64,000 bases of DNA from Haloarcula halobia (GCF_029338255.1 NZ_CP119787.1:1984001-2048000); one strand, 5' to 3'; numbered from the stretch's first letter, positions 1-9,251 are shown. A program made the numbers and translations. The notes: generated by a model not told the origin, from the letters alone.

Positions 1-826
1 GCTCGCCGCGTATCCTCCGAGTAATCGCTACTTATCGGCTTCGTCCGTTCACGCCGTCCCGAGCTCGCCGCGTAGCGACGCTCTACCAGGCACGTGGTAC
101 TGCCGCCGGGGACGCCGAGCGTGCCATTTCACCTGGCGAAACCGGCGATAGGAAGACATTTACAATGTCAGATCGCACCGGGACCGGGTATGCCGGACAC
201 GGGCGGAGCGTCGGCCGAAGCCTGCTGGCCCCGACGTCGGAACTGGCTACACTCGCGTGAGACGCCTCCCGCGTCGACGTGAGAGCGGCCCCGGCCGACT
301 TCCTCATTTCGGCCGGCGTACGCGGGCACGAGGACCCCCGCTCTGTGTCGTCAGTCGCCTGCCGCTGTATCTCCGCACGGTCGGCGCAATCCGCTATTAC
401 TCCCGGATAACTCGGTTATAACAATAGTACTGTACCGCCTGGTATCTCTCGGGGAGAGGAGTTATAGAGACTAGCTGGCCGACATCCCTTGCCATCCCAC
501 CCGACCCCACCCACCCCCAGGCCACGCACCGGGACGATTGCCGGGCCGTTTTCGGCACTCGCACCCCGCATCTCTCCCCGAAAACTCTCATCCAGTGTGT
601 CTCTCGAGCCAGGTCTCTCGGTGGCGACGCTGTAGCGTACGTGCTCCCACCAGACCCCTCCAGGGGCTCTGACTGCGTCGGGGGAGTGGGACACTCGTCG
701 ACTGCGACGCACCGCCGCGATTACACTCCCACCATCCGGCGGTGAGGGGGAACGAAGGCCCGGGGATCGGAATTACCGACGTCTCAGAAAGGGACCACGG
801 ACGGCACGGAGTCGTCCGGCCCCGGT
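1..826. other. Gene-free stretch at left edge
   Basis: I see no credible coding sequence. The short open frames are arginine- or serine-rich and resemble no known protein. GCTCGCCGCGTA occurs at 1-12 and again at 63-74. The stretch around 390-470 is more AT-rich and carries an ATAACAA box with no gene downstream on that strand. Together with the glmS remnant next door, this suggests decayed intergenic DNA. Confidence 0.5.
418..424 (+). promoter_or_regulatory. Orphan ATAACAA promoter-like box
   Basis: The same ATAACAA core precedes several glycan genes in this window. Here no ATG or GTG lies at the usual 24-30 base spacing and no gene follows on the plus strand. It may be a relic promoter or drive a non-coding transcript. 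Confidence 0.25.
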
Positions 827-1385
827 TCACTCGACGGTCACGCTCCTCGCGAGGTTTCGGGGCCTGTCTATCGCCCTGTCGAGCGTGTCGGCGACGCAGT
901 ACGCGAACAGCTGGAGGTTCCCGAGGACGCCGGTCAGTTCCGGGGCGGTGTCCGGGACGGGCAGCCTTTCGTCGAACCCGCCGTCGACCAGGTGACCGAC
1001 CACGTCGGTGTCCGTCTCGCTCGCGAACCGGTGGCCACGCGCGACCAGTTCGGTCTGCAGGCCCTCGTGGTTCTCGATGATGCCGTTGTGGACCACCGCC
1101 ACCCGACCGCTACAGTCCGTGTGCGGGTGGGCGTTCGCATCGGTCGGCGGTCCGTGGATGCTCCATCGGGTGTGCCCGATGGCCCCACGTCCGATCGGGG
1201 AGTTCACCGCAGACGTCGTCGAGGAGGCCCGAGATCTGCCCGGCGTGCTTGCAGACGGCAGGCGAGTCCCCCAGGCCGACGGCGACTTCCGCGGAGTCGT
1301 AGCCCCGATACTCGAGGTTCTGCAGTCCACGCAGGACGCTCTCGAGGTCCGGGTCGGTGCCGTTGGCCGCGATAATACCACACAT
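827..1385 (-). pseudogene. glmS: glmS pseudogene (frameshift plus large internal deletion)
   Basis: This is a remnant of glutamine--fructose-6-phosphate aminotransferase, which makes glucosamine-6-phosphate for amino-sugar synthesis. The N-terminus starts MCGIIAANG with the catalytic Cys2 of the Ntn-type glutaminase, followed by [14 protein letters not shown]. Near 1185-1205 the frame shifts, and the protein continues in another frame with [14 protein letters not shown] and [13 protein letters not shown]. After about 130 residues it jumps directly to [14 protein letters not shown] and ends [12 protein letters not shown], the normal GlmS C-terminus. The two SIS (isomerase) domains are gone: about 185 residues remain of a family usually near 600. 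It cannot make a working enzyme. An intact copy is presumably elsewhere in the genome. Confidence 0.88.
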
Positions 1386-1603
1386 CGCTACCTCCGGTGA
1401 GTCGTGCTGCCTGGCGGTCGGAGCGTGGTCGCGATGTCCGGGTGTGTTCACGTCTGAGGGCGACTCCGGCGTGCTGCGTCGTATCATAGCACTGGCTGCT
1501 GGTAGACACTGGTCTGGAGACGTCGCCGCTGCACCGTAATCGGAGTCTTGCTGGAGAGTATCCACAGTCTACTCCGAGCGCTGCTGCCGCCGAAAACGAA
1601 GCC

Positions 1604-2224
1604 TCAGACGTCGCGGTTCTCGGCCGCCCAGTGCAGCGCGGAGGTGGCGCCGGCGATGCCGACGACGAGTGCGAGCATCGCCATGACCGCCCAGCCGGGA
1701 ACCGGTGCGAGGACCGAAAGCGCCAGGACGAGGACCCCGACGACGGAGACGCCCGCGTAGTACTTGTACCAGCGCCGGGCGGGTCCCTCGTCGGCGTGAT
1801 CCAGGTACTTCTCGAAGTGGACGGCTTCGTCGGTGAGTTCGACGTGGCCGCGGTTCTGGTTGAACTCGACGACACCGATGTCGTCCATCTTCGGTAGGTG
1901 ACACTGGTAGAGGCCGACGTAGACCCGCTTGCGCTGGCTCGAACTGAGTTCGGCCGTCGTGATCCCGTTCTCGACGGCCGCGACGTGTTCGGCGAGGTCC
2001 GACAGCGAGACTCGTTCGTCGCGCTCGCGGAGGTACTTGATGACCTCGCGGCGGCGGCTGTTCTTCAGAATCTCGAAGATGAGGTCGAGCGACGGCTCCG
2101 GCAGGGCGTCCGACGCCTCGTCGCTTTCTGACTCCGGCGTAGCCGGTTCTGAAGTGCTAGTAGTGACTGATTGCTCGTCCACGTCCCGTTCCGATTGCGA
2201 CATTTGTTGGTCCTTGACTCCCAT
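1604..2224 (-). CDS. DUF7344-like winged-helix membrane protein
   Basis: A 206-residue protein with a Ser/Thr/Glu-rich N-terminal tail (about 1-40), a winged-helix domain (about 43-140, with LKNSRRREVIKYL and SSQRKRVYVGLYQCHLPKM) and two C-terminal membrane helices (about 152-195). The domain matches the haloarchaeal DUF7344 pattern of DNA-binding-like proteins tethered to the membrane. I take the ATG at 2224; MSQSER (start 2203) is an alternative. A related gene is divergent at 2771 and a third lies at 41000. It is probably a membrane-anchored transcription regulator; its ligand and targets are unknown. Confidence 0.8.
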   Translation of the reverse strand: MGVKDQQMSQSERDVDEQSVTTSTSEPATPESESDEASDALPEPSLDLIFEILKNSRRREVIKYLRERDERVSLSDLAEHVAAVENGITTAELSSSQRKRVYVGLYQCHLPKMDDIGVVEFNQNRGHVELTDEAVHFEKYLDHADEGPARRWYKYYAGVSVVGVLVLALSVLAPVPGWAVMAMLALVVGIAGATSALHWAAENRDV

Positions 2225-2770
2225 AGTTTCCCTTTCCCGATACCGTGGCCGATTCACGAAGCCTTACGAGGGTGAGTCGGCTCTCCCCCCGTGGCCGTTG
2301 TAGCCACCCGATTGTACTCGGTGTAACTGTTATTCTATTGGAAAGTACTTAATCCTTTGCAACTGCTGAGTAGGCGATACTAATTCGATAATATCATCTT
2401 ATACAGATAGTAGGGAAGCCGTTGCTGTGGCCGACCGGGTCCCTGGGACGCTCTTGGGGCCGTGCTGTCGGCGGTCGTATCGGGCTCGGTAGGGTACTCG
2501 TTTCCGGTGTTGAGGTTTGCTGGTGCCTCGCCGTCTCCGGAGACGCGGCCGCTATTACGTCGGGTCTGTGGTAGCGAGGGACCCCCTGGGTCCTTCGTGG
2601 AAACAGCCGTCAAAACCACCCGGCGCTGCGCGAGCTATCTCGACATTTGGCTCCGAATACATGAGGTATGGCCCAGGTAACAAAGGCCTTTATAGGCCAA
2701 ATCCTGCACTGTGATTTACGAATACCACCTGACTCGGACCCCGTACGAAAGACACTGGGAGTAACAGCCG
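2225..2770. other. Intergenic region between divergent DUF7344-like genes
   Basis: There is no convincing gene. The stretch 2315-2415 is clearly AT-richer than its surroundings and probably holds promoter elements. A palindrome overlapping a TATA-like box lies near 2685-2698. Confidence 0.5.
2685..2698 (+). promoter_or_regulatory. Palindrome overlapping TATA-like box (candidate operator)
   Basis: GGCCT-TTAT-AGGCC is a 5-base inverted repeat whose centre is a TTTATA-type TATA box. It lies about 75 bases before the DUF7344-like start at 2771. A protein bound here would block TBP, so autorepression is possible. This is inferred from position only. Confidence 0.35.
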
Positions 2771-3337
2771 ATGATAGGCTCTGACTCTGCAGTGATACCA
2801 CGCGACGACGCCTACGAGGTGCTCAGCAACCCTCGCCGTCGGGCGATACTCCACATCCTCCGGACCGCAGAGACACCGGTAGAAGTGACCACGCTGGCTG
2901 CGAAGGTCGCCGGGTGGGAGGAGGGCGTTGCGCCCGTCGACCTCACGAGTCGACAGCGAAAGCGTGTCTACGTTTCGATGTACCAAACGCACATTCCGAA
3001 GCTCGAGTCGGTGGGGCTCGTTGCCCACGAAGGCGAGTCGGTTCGCCCGACAGATCGGATTCACGAGATAGACGGCTACCTCTCGAAAGAGAGCCGGTGG
3101 GTCCCCTGGTACTACCTGACGACGGCGACCTCCGCGTTCGCGGTGGTCCTGTTCGGCGTCGCCCCACTGGTGCCGTCGTTGACCCTGTCGCTGGCTTACT
3201 TCGCCGTGTTCTTGCTCGTGGCCGCCATCGGGCTCAGCGCCGTCGGCGGCTTCGTCGAACACAGGAACCGTACCCGTAAACTCCCGGCCGAGCTTTCGAC
3301 CTACCCGCCGTCGATACAGGTGACCACCAGTGACTGA
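2771..3337 (+). CDS. DUF7344-like winged-helix membrane protein
   Basis: A 188-residue paralogue of the divergent neighbour. The winged helix spans about residues 12-95 (DDAYEVLSNPRRRAILHIL and SRQRKRVYVSMYQTHIPKL), followed by two membrane helices (about 112-133 and 138-160) and a short basic tail. This layout suggests a membrane-tethered DNA-binding regulator. The ATG follows TAACAGCCG without a strong Shine-Dalgarno site. Its pairing with another copy of the same family and with two small regulators downstream marks this as a regulatory island at the edge of the glycan locus. Confidence 0.82.
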   Translation: MIGSDSAVIPRDDAYEVLSNPRRRAILHILRTAETPVEVTTLAAKVAGWEEGVAPVDLTSRQRKRVYVSMYQTHIPKLESVGLVAHEGESVRPTDRIHEIDGYLSKESRWVPWYYLTTATSAFAVVLFGVAPLVPSLTLSLAYFAVFLLVAAIGLSAVGGFVEHRNRTRKLPAELSTYPPSIQVTTSD

Positions 3338-3496
3338 CGCCAACCGTCCGGGAAGGGTCGCGGAGACGCGCCCCTCCCGTGCGCAAGAGTTATCCGCGAA
3401 CCGCGTGAAACAGATAGCAGTCGGTGTGACAACAAACCGCAGGGACCGGCGTGAGCGCGCCGTCGGCTCCTGGACTACAGCGCCGAACTACGCATA

Positions 3497-3778
3497 ATGG
3501 CAGACTTCGATCAGTGGGACAAGGTAAGTTACGTGATCAGTTCACGGTATCGCGTGGAGACGATTCGACGGTTGTCGGAGGGTCCGGCGACACCGTCACT
3601 CATCGCGAGTGACCGCGAGCTCAGCATCGCGCACGTCTCACGGGCACTACAGGAGCTTCGGGAGATGGACCTCGTCGACCTCCTGGTTTCGGAAGATCGG
3701 AAGAAAGGGCGCGTCTACGGTATCACGGACGGGGGGTTGCAGGTCTGGGAGACCATCGAACGAAAGAACATGGCCTGA
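3497..3778 (+). CDS. Small winged-helix DNA-binding protein
   Basis: A 93-residue single-domain protein. SSRYRVETIRRLSEGPATP forms the first helices, SIAHVSRALQELREMDLVD fits a recognition helix, and RKKGRVYGITDGGLQVWE fits the wing. The layout is that of short haloarchaeal ArsR/MarR-like transcription regulators. There is no ligand domain and no membrane segment. It may act alone as a repressor or with the neighbouring regulators; its target is unknown. Confidence 0.75.
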   Translation: MADFDQWDKVSYVISSRYRVETIRRLSEGPATPSLIASDRELSIAHVSRALQELREMDLVDLLVSEDRKKGRVYGITDGGLQVWETIERKNMA

Positions 3779-3832
3779 CCGTCTCCCGTTTGGACCGACC
3801 GTCCCACGTCGTTTCTCGTCTTGGTATCCGGG

Positions 3833-4114
3833 TCAGTCGTGTGCACTGTCGAGCCTATCGACCTGGATGCCCGTCCGGTCGAGCTCGATGTGACAGCCCG
3901 CGTGTGTGAACTCGAACCGGAAGTCGTCGCCTGCGCTCTGCCGGACCAGGCGGTTCAGCGCGTCGGTGTCGATCTGATCCCCGATCGGCTCGATGTCCGT
4001 GACGCTCTTCTCGAGTGTCTCGGAGAGCTTGATAGCGATCTCGGTGCTCGGTGCCCGGTCGACGGAGTCCGTGACGCTACTCTCTTCAGTTCTCAGTTTC
4101 TCGTCCGTCCACAT
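3833..4114 (-). CDS. HalOD1 output-domain protein
   Basis: A 93-residue protein in which most of the length is one HalOD1 domain, a haloarchaeal domain proposed to be a signalling output module. Diagnostic features are the central IDTDALNRLVRQSAGDDFRF and the following beta strands. A GGAGGT sequence abuts the ATG and a TATATATAA-like stretch lies about 20 bases further upstream. A paralogue at 39636 shares the DTDALN core. The molecular role of stand-alone HalOD1 proteins is not established. Confidence 0.8.
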   Translation of the reverse strand: MWTDEKLRTEESSVTDSVDRAPSTEIAIKLSETLEKSVTDIEPIGDQIDTDALNRLVRQSAGDDFRFEFTHAGCHIELDRTGIQVDRLDSAHD

Positions 4115-4317
4115 ACCTCCGCTTTCGTGAGTGGTTATATATATCTACTGAACTCGATGGAAGCGACGTGTCCTCGCGTCCGGCGACTGACCCGCCGGCC
4201 ACCACCGAAACCGAGCGACGGAAGCCCTTCCTAATCGGATCGTTCTAGGCGGCTTACCGGGGCCGTTCGATGTCCCAACTCGAACTGGCACGTACCCGGG
4301 TGCCATTACAATCTATC

Positions 4318-4325
4318 TAACAATA
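4318..4325 (+). promoter_or_regulatory. TAACAATA promoter box for CARDB protein gene
   Basis: The box ends 24 bases before the ATG at 4350, the spacing expected of a TATA element for a leaderless haloarchaeal transcript. It belongs to the same AT-rich motif family as the ATAACAA boxes in the glycan locus. Confidence 0.45.
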
Positions 4326-4349
4326 TCTCCGTATTCGGTCTACTGTGAC

Positions 4350-6194
4350 ATGGCTATCAGCCACAGACAGCTGATTCTGATCGGCTTCGCAGTCGTCGGA
4401 ATCGTCACGGTCGGCGCCGTGACGGGAGGGTTTAGTGAACCACTCTCTGCACAGGAACAATCACTCGAGACAACGGACGTCGGCTTCGCGGTCGACGACG
4501 TGAACGACTCCGATCGCGTCCTCCCGGGCGAGGACCTGACCGTCTGGGCGACGGTCCAGAACCCCGAATCGTCCGAGCAGTCGCGGCAAGTCGAACTCCG
4601 TGTGGACACGGACGGTGACGGCGTCCTCGACACGACGGTGGCACAGCAGGAGGTTACGCTCGGTGCGGACGCGTCCAGGACAGTCGAACTGACCGTCCCG
4701 AGCGAGGGGCTGGCCCCGGGCACCTACACGTACGGGGTCACGACTGGCGACGACGACCCGCTCGAGACGAACGAGTTCGTCGTCCTCCGACCGACGACGT
4801 TCACCTTCGACGACGCCAGCGCGTCCTCCCCGGTCATCCAGGGCGACAGTACGACCATCACGGCCACCATCACGAACGACGGCGAGACGAGCGGTGTCCA
4901 GGACGTCGAACTCTACCTGACCGACGGGAGCGGCTTCGGCGAGGACGACCTCGAGACGAGCAAGTCACTCTCGCTCGGCCCGAACGAGTCCGGGACCGTC
5001 TCCTTCTCGGTCGGGACTGCCGACCGCTCGGCCGGGTGGTACCGCTACGAACTGCGCACCGAGGACGACGAGCGGACCGGTAGCCTCGTCGTCCACCAGC
5101 CGGCCACGTTCGAGGTGACCGACGTGAACGGCTCACTCGACGTCGTTCGCGGTGAGACGGCCAACGTCACCTGGACTGTGACGAACGTCGGCGACGTGAA
5201 CGGCACGCAGACGGTCACGTTCGCTCACGACGGCGAAGCCATCGAGAACAGAACGCTGACGCTCGGCGCCCGTGAGTCCGCGGACCTCAAGTTCAGCGTC
5301 GACACAACCAACCACACGCGCGGGAACTACACCTACTCACTGGCTTCGACTGACCACGAGGCGTCGGCCGACCTGCGCGTCCGCGATAGCGAGTTCACTG
5401 TGGTCGAACTCCGGGGGAACGACACCCTCTACATCGGCGACCCGATGGTGTTTACCGCCACGATCCAGAACACCGGCGACGCGAACGAAACGCAGACCGT
5501 CGAGTTCAAGGTCGACGTCGACGGCGACGACCAGCCCGAGTCCTACGGCATCACGAAGAACGTAACCCTCGCGCCAAACGAGACCAGGGCCGTCGCGTTC
5601 GAGGTGCCCTACATGGAGGACCCCGACCCGTTCAACACCGTCGAGGACTGGGTCCGCGGGACCTACATCTACGGCGTCTACACCGAGGACACGGAGATGA
5701 AATCCGTCTTCGTCGCCAAGAACAAGGGCTCCGGTGGCTCCGGTGGCGGTAGCGGCGACGCCTCCACGGAGTCCAGCGACTCCAGCAGCGAGGACATCCT
5801 CTACCCGACGCTCGACGAGATCTCGGTCGCCAAGACCGGACACCACTACGACGATCTCAGCGCGGAGACCACCCCCCAGATCGAGGAGATCTTCGCCCGC
5901 CAACCGTTCGCCGACGGCCTCGACATCACGCAGGTCTACACGCGCGAAGAGTTCGCGCGCAAGGTCTACGACGTCCCGGTCCCCCGGAGCGCCGACTTCG
6001 AGTTCAGCGAACTCGACATGGACCTCCAGCAGACGATAGAGGCCGAGTACGACGCCCAGTTCCTCACCGAGGAGGGTGACACGGTCGAATCCTGGGACGA
6101 ACTCGCCCAGGCGAAACACGGGACCGACTACGAGAGCCTGAACGACACCGAACAGGCTGCCATCCGCGACGCGTACCTGGCGCAGTTCGACTGA
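4350..6194 (+). CDS. Secreted CARDB-repeat protein with C-terminal short repeats
   Basis: A 614-residue exported protein. Residues 7-27 are a hydrophobic signal segment ending near SAQ. Four CARDB-like immunoglobulin-type repeats follow, each of about 95-115 residues and starting near residues 40, 150, 250 and 350, with many N-x-S/T sites that could be N-glycosylated. After a Gly/Ser linker (about residue 456) comes an acidic tail of about 130 residues. It holds three related units built like DELAQAKHGTDYESL and ending in ARQPF, DAQF and LAQF. CARDB domains usually mediate adhesion or protein contacts at the cell surface. A leaderless promoter box precedes the ATG. Exact function unknown. Confidence 0.75.
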   Translation: MAISHRQLILIGFAVVGIVTVGAVTGGFSEPLSAQEQSLETTDVGFAVDDVNDSDRVLPGEDLTVWATVQNPESSEQSRQVELRVDTDGDGVLDTTVAQQEVTLGADASRTVELTVPSEGLAPGTYTYGVTTGDDDPLETNEFVVLRPTTFTFDDASASSPVIQGDSTTITATITNDGETSGVQDVELYLTDGSGFGEDDLETSKSLSLGPNESGTVSFSVGTADRSAGWYRYELRTEDDERTGSLVVHQPATFEVTDVNGSLDVVRGETANVTWTVTNVGDVNGTQTVTFAHDGEAIENRTLTLGARESADLKFSVDTTNHTRGNYTYSLASTDHEASADLRVRDSEFTVVELRGNDTLYIGDPMVFTATIQNTGDANETQTVEFKVDVDGDDQPESYGITKNVTLAPNETRAVAFEVPYMEDPDPFNTVEDWVRGTYIYGVYTEDTEMKSVFVAKNKGSGGSGGGSGDASTESSDSSSEDILYPTLDEISVAKTGHHYDDLSAETTPQIEEIFARQPFADGLDITQVYTREEFARKVYDVPVPRSADFEFSELDMDLQQTIEAEYDAQFLTEEGDTVESWDELAQAKHGTDYESLNDTEQAAIRDAYLAQFD

Positions 6195-6442
6195 ACCACG
6201 GTCGCGGCTCGTTCTTACGCACGGTATCGCAGTTCGGTCACCCCGAGACTCGCTCGGAGTCCCCAGAGCGTCCCCGTTCGCTCGTCGTCTCCAGACAGTG
6301 TGTCCGCACGCTCGCTCACGGCGGTCGCGGGACCGCCCGGCGGGTCGCCACCGGCCACGCGCCGTCGTCGGGCCTGTCCGGACATGTCCCATCCTGGTAT
6401 CGAGTTGCCCCGAATACCGTCACTACCGACTGAAAGCAAGGA

Positions 6443-6449
6443 ATAACAA
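6443..6449 (+). promoter_or_regulatory. ATAACAA box upstream of leader ORF and GT2 gene
   Basis: It ends 24 bases before a GTG at 6474 that opens a 63-codon leader frame. This spacing fits a leaderless transcript. The real glycosyltransferase start is 217 bases downstream of the box. Confidence 0.45.
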
Positions 6450-6473
6450 TGCGACTTTCAGGGCAAGGAGAGG

Positions 6474-6665
6474 GTGGGAACGGGATGGTCGACACGGGGT
6501 CGACGTCACCGGTACCGACGCAGCATGAGATTTACTGAACGTACCCACGCACGAACCGACGACGGTCGCTCTGATGGTCACCCGCAGGACGTGTGCCTCC
6601 AGCACAGACGACGAGCGGTCGGTACGTCGACCGGGACTCGACTGTCCACCGGCGGAGGTGGCTGA
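6474..6665 (+). CDS. Candidate leader ORF coupled to GT2
   Basis: A 63-residue Arg/Thr-rich frame resembling no known protein. It opens with GTG 24 bases after an ATAACAA box and stops one base before the ATG at 6667. Its last codons contain GGAGGTG, the Shine-Dalgarno site of the next gene. Ribosomes translating this frame would end exactly at the glycosyltransferase start, so it may be a leader for translational coupling. It could also be a chance frame in a 5' untranslated region. Confidence 0.35.
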   Translation: MGTGWSTRGRRHRYRRSMRFTERTHARTDDGRSDGHPQDVCLQHRRRAVGTSTGTRLSTGGGG

Positions 6666-6666
6666 G

Positions 6667-7524
6667 ATGTACAGAGGATCCTCGGTCGGGGTCGTCATCC
6701 CCGTCTACAACGAGGCGGCGTTCATCGGCGAGGTGCTGGAGACGATACCCGGATTCGTCGACAAGGTGTTCGTTGTCGACGACAAATCGACCGACGAGAC
6801 GTGGTCTGTCATCAACGAGTACGTCGCCGAGATGCCGCTGGAGACAGACCGGGCGCTCGAGTCGACCACCGACGGAATCGCCGCCCTCACCGACGGTTCT
6901 GGGGAGGAGTTCGCGTCGCCGTCCCCGGTCGAGGGCCGCATCGTCCCGGTCAGGCACCAGACAAACAGTGGGCGAGGCGCCGCGGTCAAGACCGGCTATC
7001 GACTCGCCCTGATAAACGACCTCGACGTCGTCGCCGTCATGGACGGGGACGGACAGATGGATCCGGACATCCTCGACCGTATCATCGACCCGGTCGTCGA
7101 GGGGACCGCCGATTACGCGAAGGGGAACCGCCTGGTCTCGCTCGAGCACTGCCGGCAGATGTCCAACTGGCGGCTCTTCGGGAACACGCTGTTGAGCGTC
7201 CTCACGATGGTCGCCAGCGGCCACTGGACCATCCGAGACCCACAGAACGGCTACACGGCCATCTCCGGGAAGGCGCTGGACCGACTGTCGCTCGACGACC
7301 TCTACGACGATTACGGGTTCCTCAACGACGTCCTCATCAAGATGAACGTCCACGACTTCACCGTCGTCGACGTCCCGATGGACGCCCTGTACGGCGACGA
7401 GGAGAGCGGCATCCGCTACGGTTCCTTCGTTCCCAAGCTCTCCCTGCTCCTGTTGCGCGGCCTCATGTGGCGGCTGTGGACGAAGTACGTCGAGCGACCG
7501 AGCCGCTCTGCCACGACTGCCTGA
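6667..7524 (+). CDS. GT2 family glycosyltransferase (dolichyl-phosphate-sugar synthase-like)
   Basis: A 285-residue GT-A fold enzyme. VGVVIPVYNEAAFIGEVLE (near the N-terminus) binds the nucleotide sugar, VFVVDDKSTDET follows, and DGDGQMDPD is the metal-binding DxD region. DPQNGYTAISGKAL is typical of DPM1/DPG-type enzymes that move a sugar onto polyprenyl phosphate. There is no C-terminal membrane helix, unlike AglJ in this window. I chose the ATG at 6667 because GGAGGTG lies 6 bases upstream. It is the first enzyme of the glycan locus and may supply a lipid-linked sugar. Donor and acceptor are not visible from the sequence. Confidence 0.82.
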   Translation: MYRGSSVGVVIPVYNEAAFIGEVLETIPGFVDKVFVVDDKSTDETWSVINEYVAEMPLETDRALESTTDGIAALTDGSGEEFASPSPVEGRIVPVRHQTNSGRGAAVKTGYRLALINDLDVVAVMDGDGQMDPDILDRIIDPVVEGTADYAKGNRLVSLEHCRQMSNWRLFGNTLLSVLTMVASGHWTIRDPQNGYTAISGKALDRLSLDDLYDDYGFLNDVLIKMNVHDFTVVDVPMDALYGDEESGIRYGSFVPKLSLLLLRGLMWRLWTKYVERPSRSATTA

Positions 7525-7970
7525 AAACCACGCGGCGCGAGGCGGGGCGATTTTCGGTACCGATGGCCAGTCCAGTGAGCTGCTGCACTGGCTGGTGGCA
7601 GCTCACAGTGGTGGTCGTCATCGAGCGAGCCGTCCCAATAGAACACGAGCGGCGCCGATCGAGTTCGTTCCCGGGAGTGGATCGATGACGTGATCGAGAT
7701 CGACGACGACCGGTCGGTCCGGGCGTCTCCAGCTCGGTCCGCCCACAACGACAGGCGGTGGTGCGGAGGCGGTGATGCGGGCGTGGCGTCGTGAACCGGG
7801 ACTCATCGGTGTACTCATCGCGTCCTGCCGGTCGGCCCTTTCGCCCCCCGAGACACGTCGCCGTGGCTTCGACCGTCTGAACCTACGTCGGGCATGCTCG
7901 AGTCGGAGGTGTACAGAAATCTCTCAGAGCTCCTCTCGCACCTGGACGACTGCGGTCCCGAAAACCTTCG
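7525..7970. other. Intergenic region after GT2
   Basis: No credible gene. It contains one strong RNA hairpin candidate near its left end. Otherwise it separates two convergent transcripts (GT2 and wecB-wecC). Confidence 0.5.
7576..7605 (+). terminator. Hairpin downstream of GT2
   Basis: TGAGCTGC and GCAGCTCA form an 8-base stem with a 14-base loop, about 50 bases after the GT2 stop. No T-run follows, so its role as terminator or RNA-stability element is uncertain. Confidence 0.3.
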
Positions 7971-9251
7971 TTACAGCTGTTCGACGTCCATGCCGTGTTC
8001 GGCCCACTCCTCGGCGTCGAGGACCCACTTCGTGTCGATGACGAGGGTGCCCCGCATCCGGTCGCGGAGGTCGTCCGGGGAGAGGTCGGCGAACTCGTCG
8101 TGGTCCGTGGTGATGACCACGGCGTCGGCGTCGGCGAGTGCGCTCTCGTAGTCCGAGAGCTCGAACTCGGAGTCCGTGACGTACGGGTCGTAGACGCGGA
8201 CCTCGAGGCTCTGCTCACCCCCGTCGGTGGTGATGAGCGGCGGTTCCTCGAACAGGGTCCTGGCGAAGCGCTCGCCGGGGCTGTTGCGGGCGTCGTCGAC
8301 GTTTCCCTTGTACGCCAGACCGAAGACGGCGACGGTGGCGCCGGCGAGGCTACCCAGTTCGTCCGTGAGCATATCGGAGACGTACTCGACCATCCCGTCG
8401 TTGACCTCGCGGGCACACTCGATGAGGTCCACGGAGTCGGAGTTCTGGCCCAGGTAGTGGGGGTCGACAGGCAGGCAATGGCCCCCGACGCCCGGCCCGG
8501 GGGTGAGCAACGAGACGCGCGGATGTGTGTTGGCGAGGTCGAAGCTCGAGCGCACGTCGACGCCGTAGTCCCGTGCAACCTTCGCGAGCTCGTTGGCCAG
8601 CGCGATGTTCGTGTCCCGGAAGGTGTTCTGCGTGAGTTTCACGAACTCCGCCGTGGTCGGGTCGGGAGCGCGGTGGACGCGGCTCTCGGTCACGGACTCG
8701 AACAGCCACGCGGCCGACTCGGTGGAGGCGTCGTCGATACCGCCGACGATGCGGTCGTTGTGCTTGATCTCGTGGAGGATGTTCCCGGGGAGGATGGTCT
8801 CGGGACAGTGTGCCAGGTGGAAGTCCCGGCCGGCGCGGAGGCCACCTATCTCGAGTGCGGGGCCGACGACGTTCTCGGTCGTCCCCGGGGGCGACGTGGA
8901 GGTGAGGATGACCGTGTCGCCCTCGCGGAGGTGGGGTTCGACGTTCCGGGCGGCCTGCTCGACGTACGTGAGCACGGCCCGCTCGGCGTCCTCGTCGAAC
9001 GGCGTCGGGACGCAGATGAGGTGGTAGTCACTCGCCGCGGGCGTCGTCTGGAGCGACAGCCGCCCCGAGTCCAGCGCCTGCTGGACGTACGCCTCGAGTT
9101 CGACCTCGTTGTACGGCGGTGCGCTCTCACGCAGCATCTCGATGCGCTCGCGGTCGGTGTCGACGCCGACGACGGAGAAGCCCTCGTTCGCAAAGAGCGC
9201 GGCGGTCGGCAGGCCGACGTACCCGAGTCCGTGGACGGCGACGCTCGTCAT
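7971..9251 (-). CDS. wecC: UDP-N-acetyl-D-mannosamine dehydrogenase
   Basis: A 426-residue UDP-glucose/GDP-mannose dehydrogenase family member that oxidises UDP-ManNAc to UDP-ManNAcA with NAD+. The NAD-binding loop is GLGYVGLPTAALF near residue 8. EFVKLTQNTFRDTNIALANE is the central dimer region with conserved Lys and Asn, and GPGVGGHCLPVDPHYL carries the catalytic Cys. The C-terminal UDP-binding domain includes AYKGNVDDARNSP. The ATG overlaps the wecB stop (ATGA), so the two are translated as a unit. The wecB partner is what favours ManNAc over other UDP-sugar substrates. Confidence 0.9.
   Translation of the reverse strand: MTSVAVHGLGYVGLPTAALFANEGFSVVGVDTDRERIEMLRESAPPYNEVELEAYVQQALDSGRLSLQTTPAASDYHLICVPTPFDEDAERAVLTYVEQAARNVEPHLREGDTVILTSTSPPGTTENVVGPALEIGGLRAGRDFHLAHCPETILPGNILHEIKHNDRIVGGIDDASTESAAWLFESVTESRVHRAPDPTTAEFVKLTQNTFRDTNIALANELAKVARDYGVDVRSSFDLANTHPRVSLLTPGPGVGGHCLPVDPHYLGQNSDSVDLIECAREVNDGMVEYVSDMLTDELGSLAGATVAVFGLAYKGNVDDARNSPGERFARTLFEEPPLITTDGGEQSLEVRVYDPYVTDSEFELSDYESALADADAVVITTDHDEFADLSPDDLRDRMRGTLVIDTKWVLDAEEWAEHGMDVEQL

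Noticed and set aside
1-74. 12-base direct repeat GCTCGCCGCGTA as an attachment site or IS end
   Set aside because: It is short, has no target duplication, and no transposase or integrase gene is in the window.
742-1400. Plus-strand open frames opposite the glmS remnant
   Set aside because: They are Arg/Ser-rich shadows of the minus-strand sequence. The minus strand gives clear GlmS motifs at both ends.
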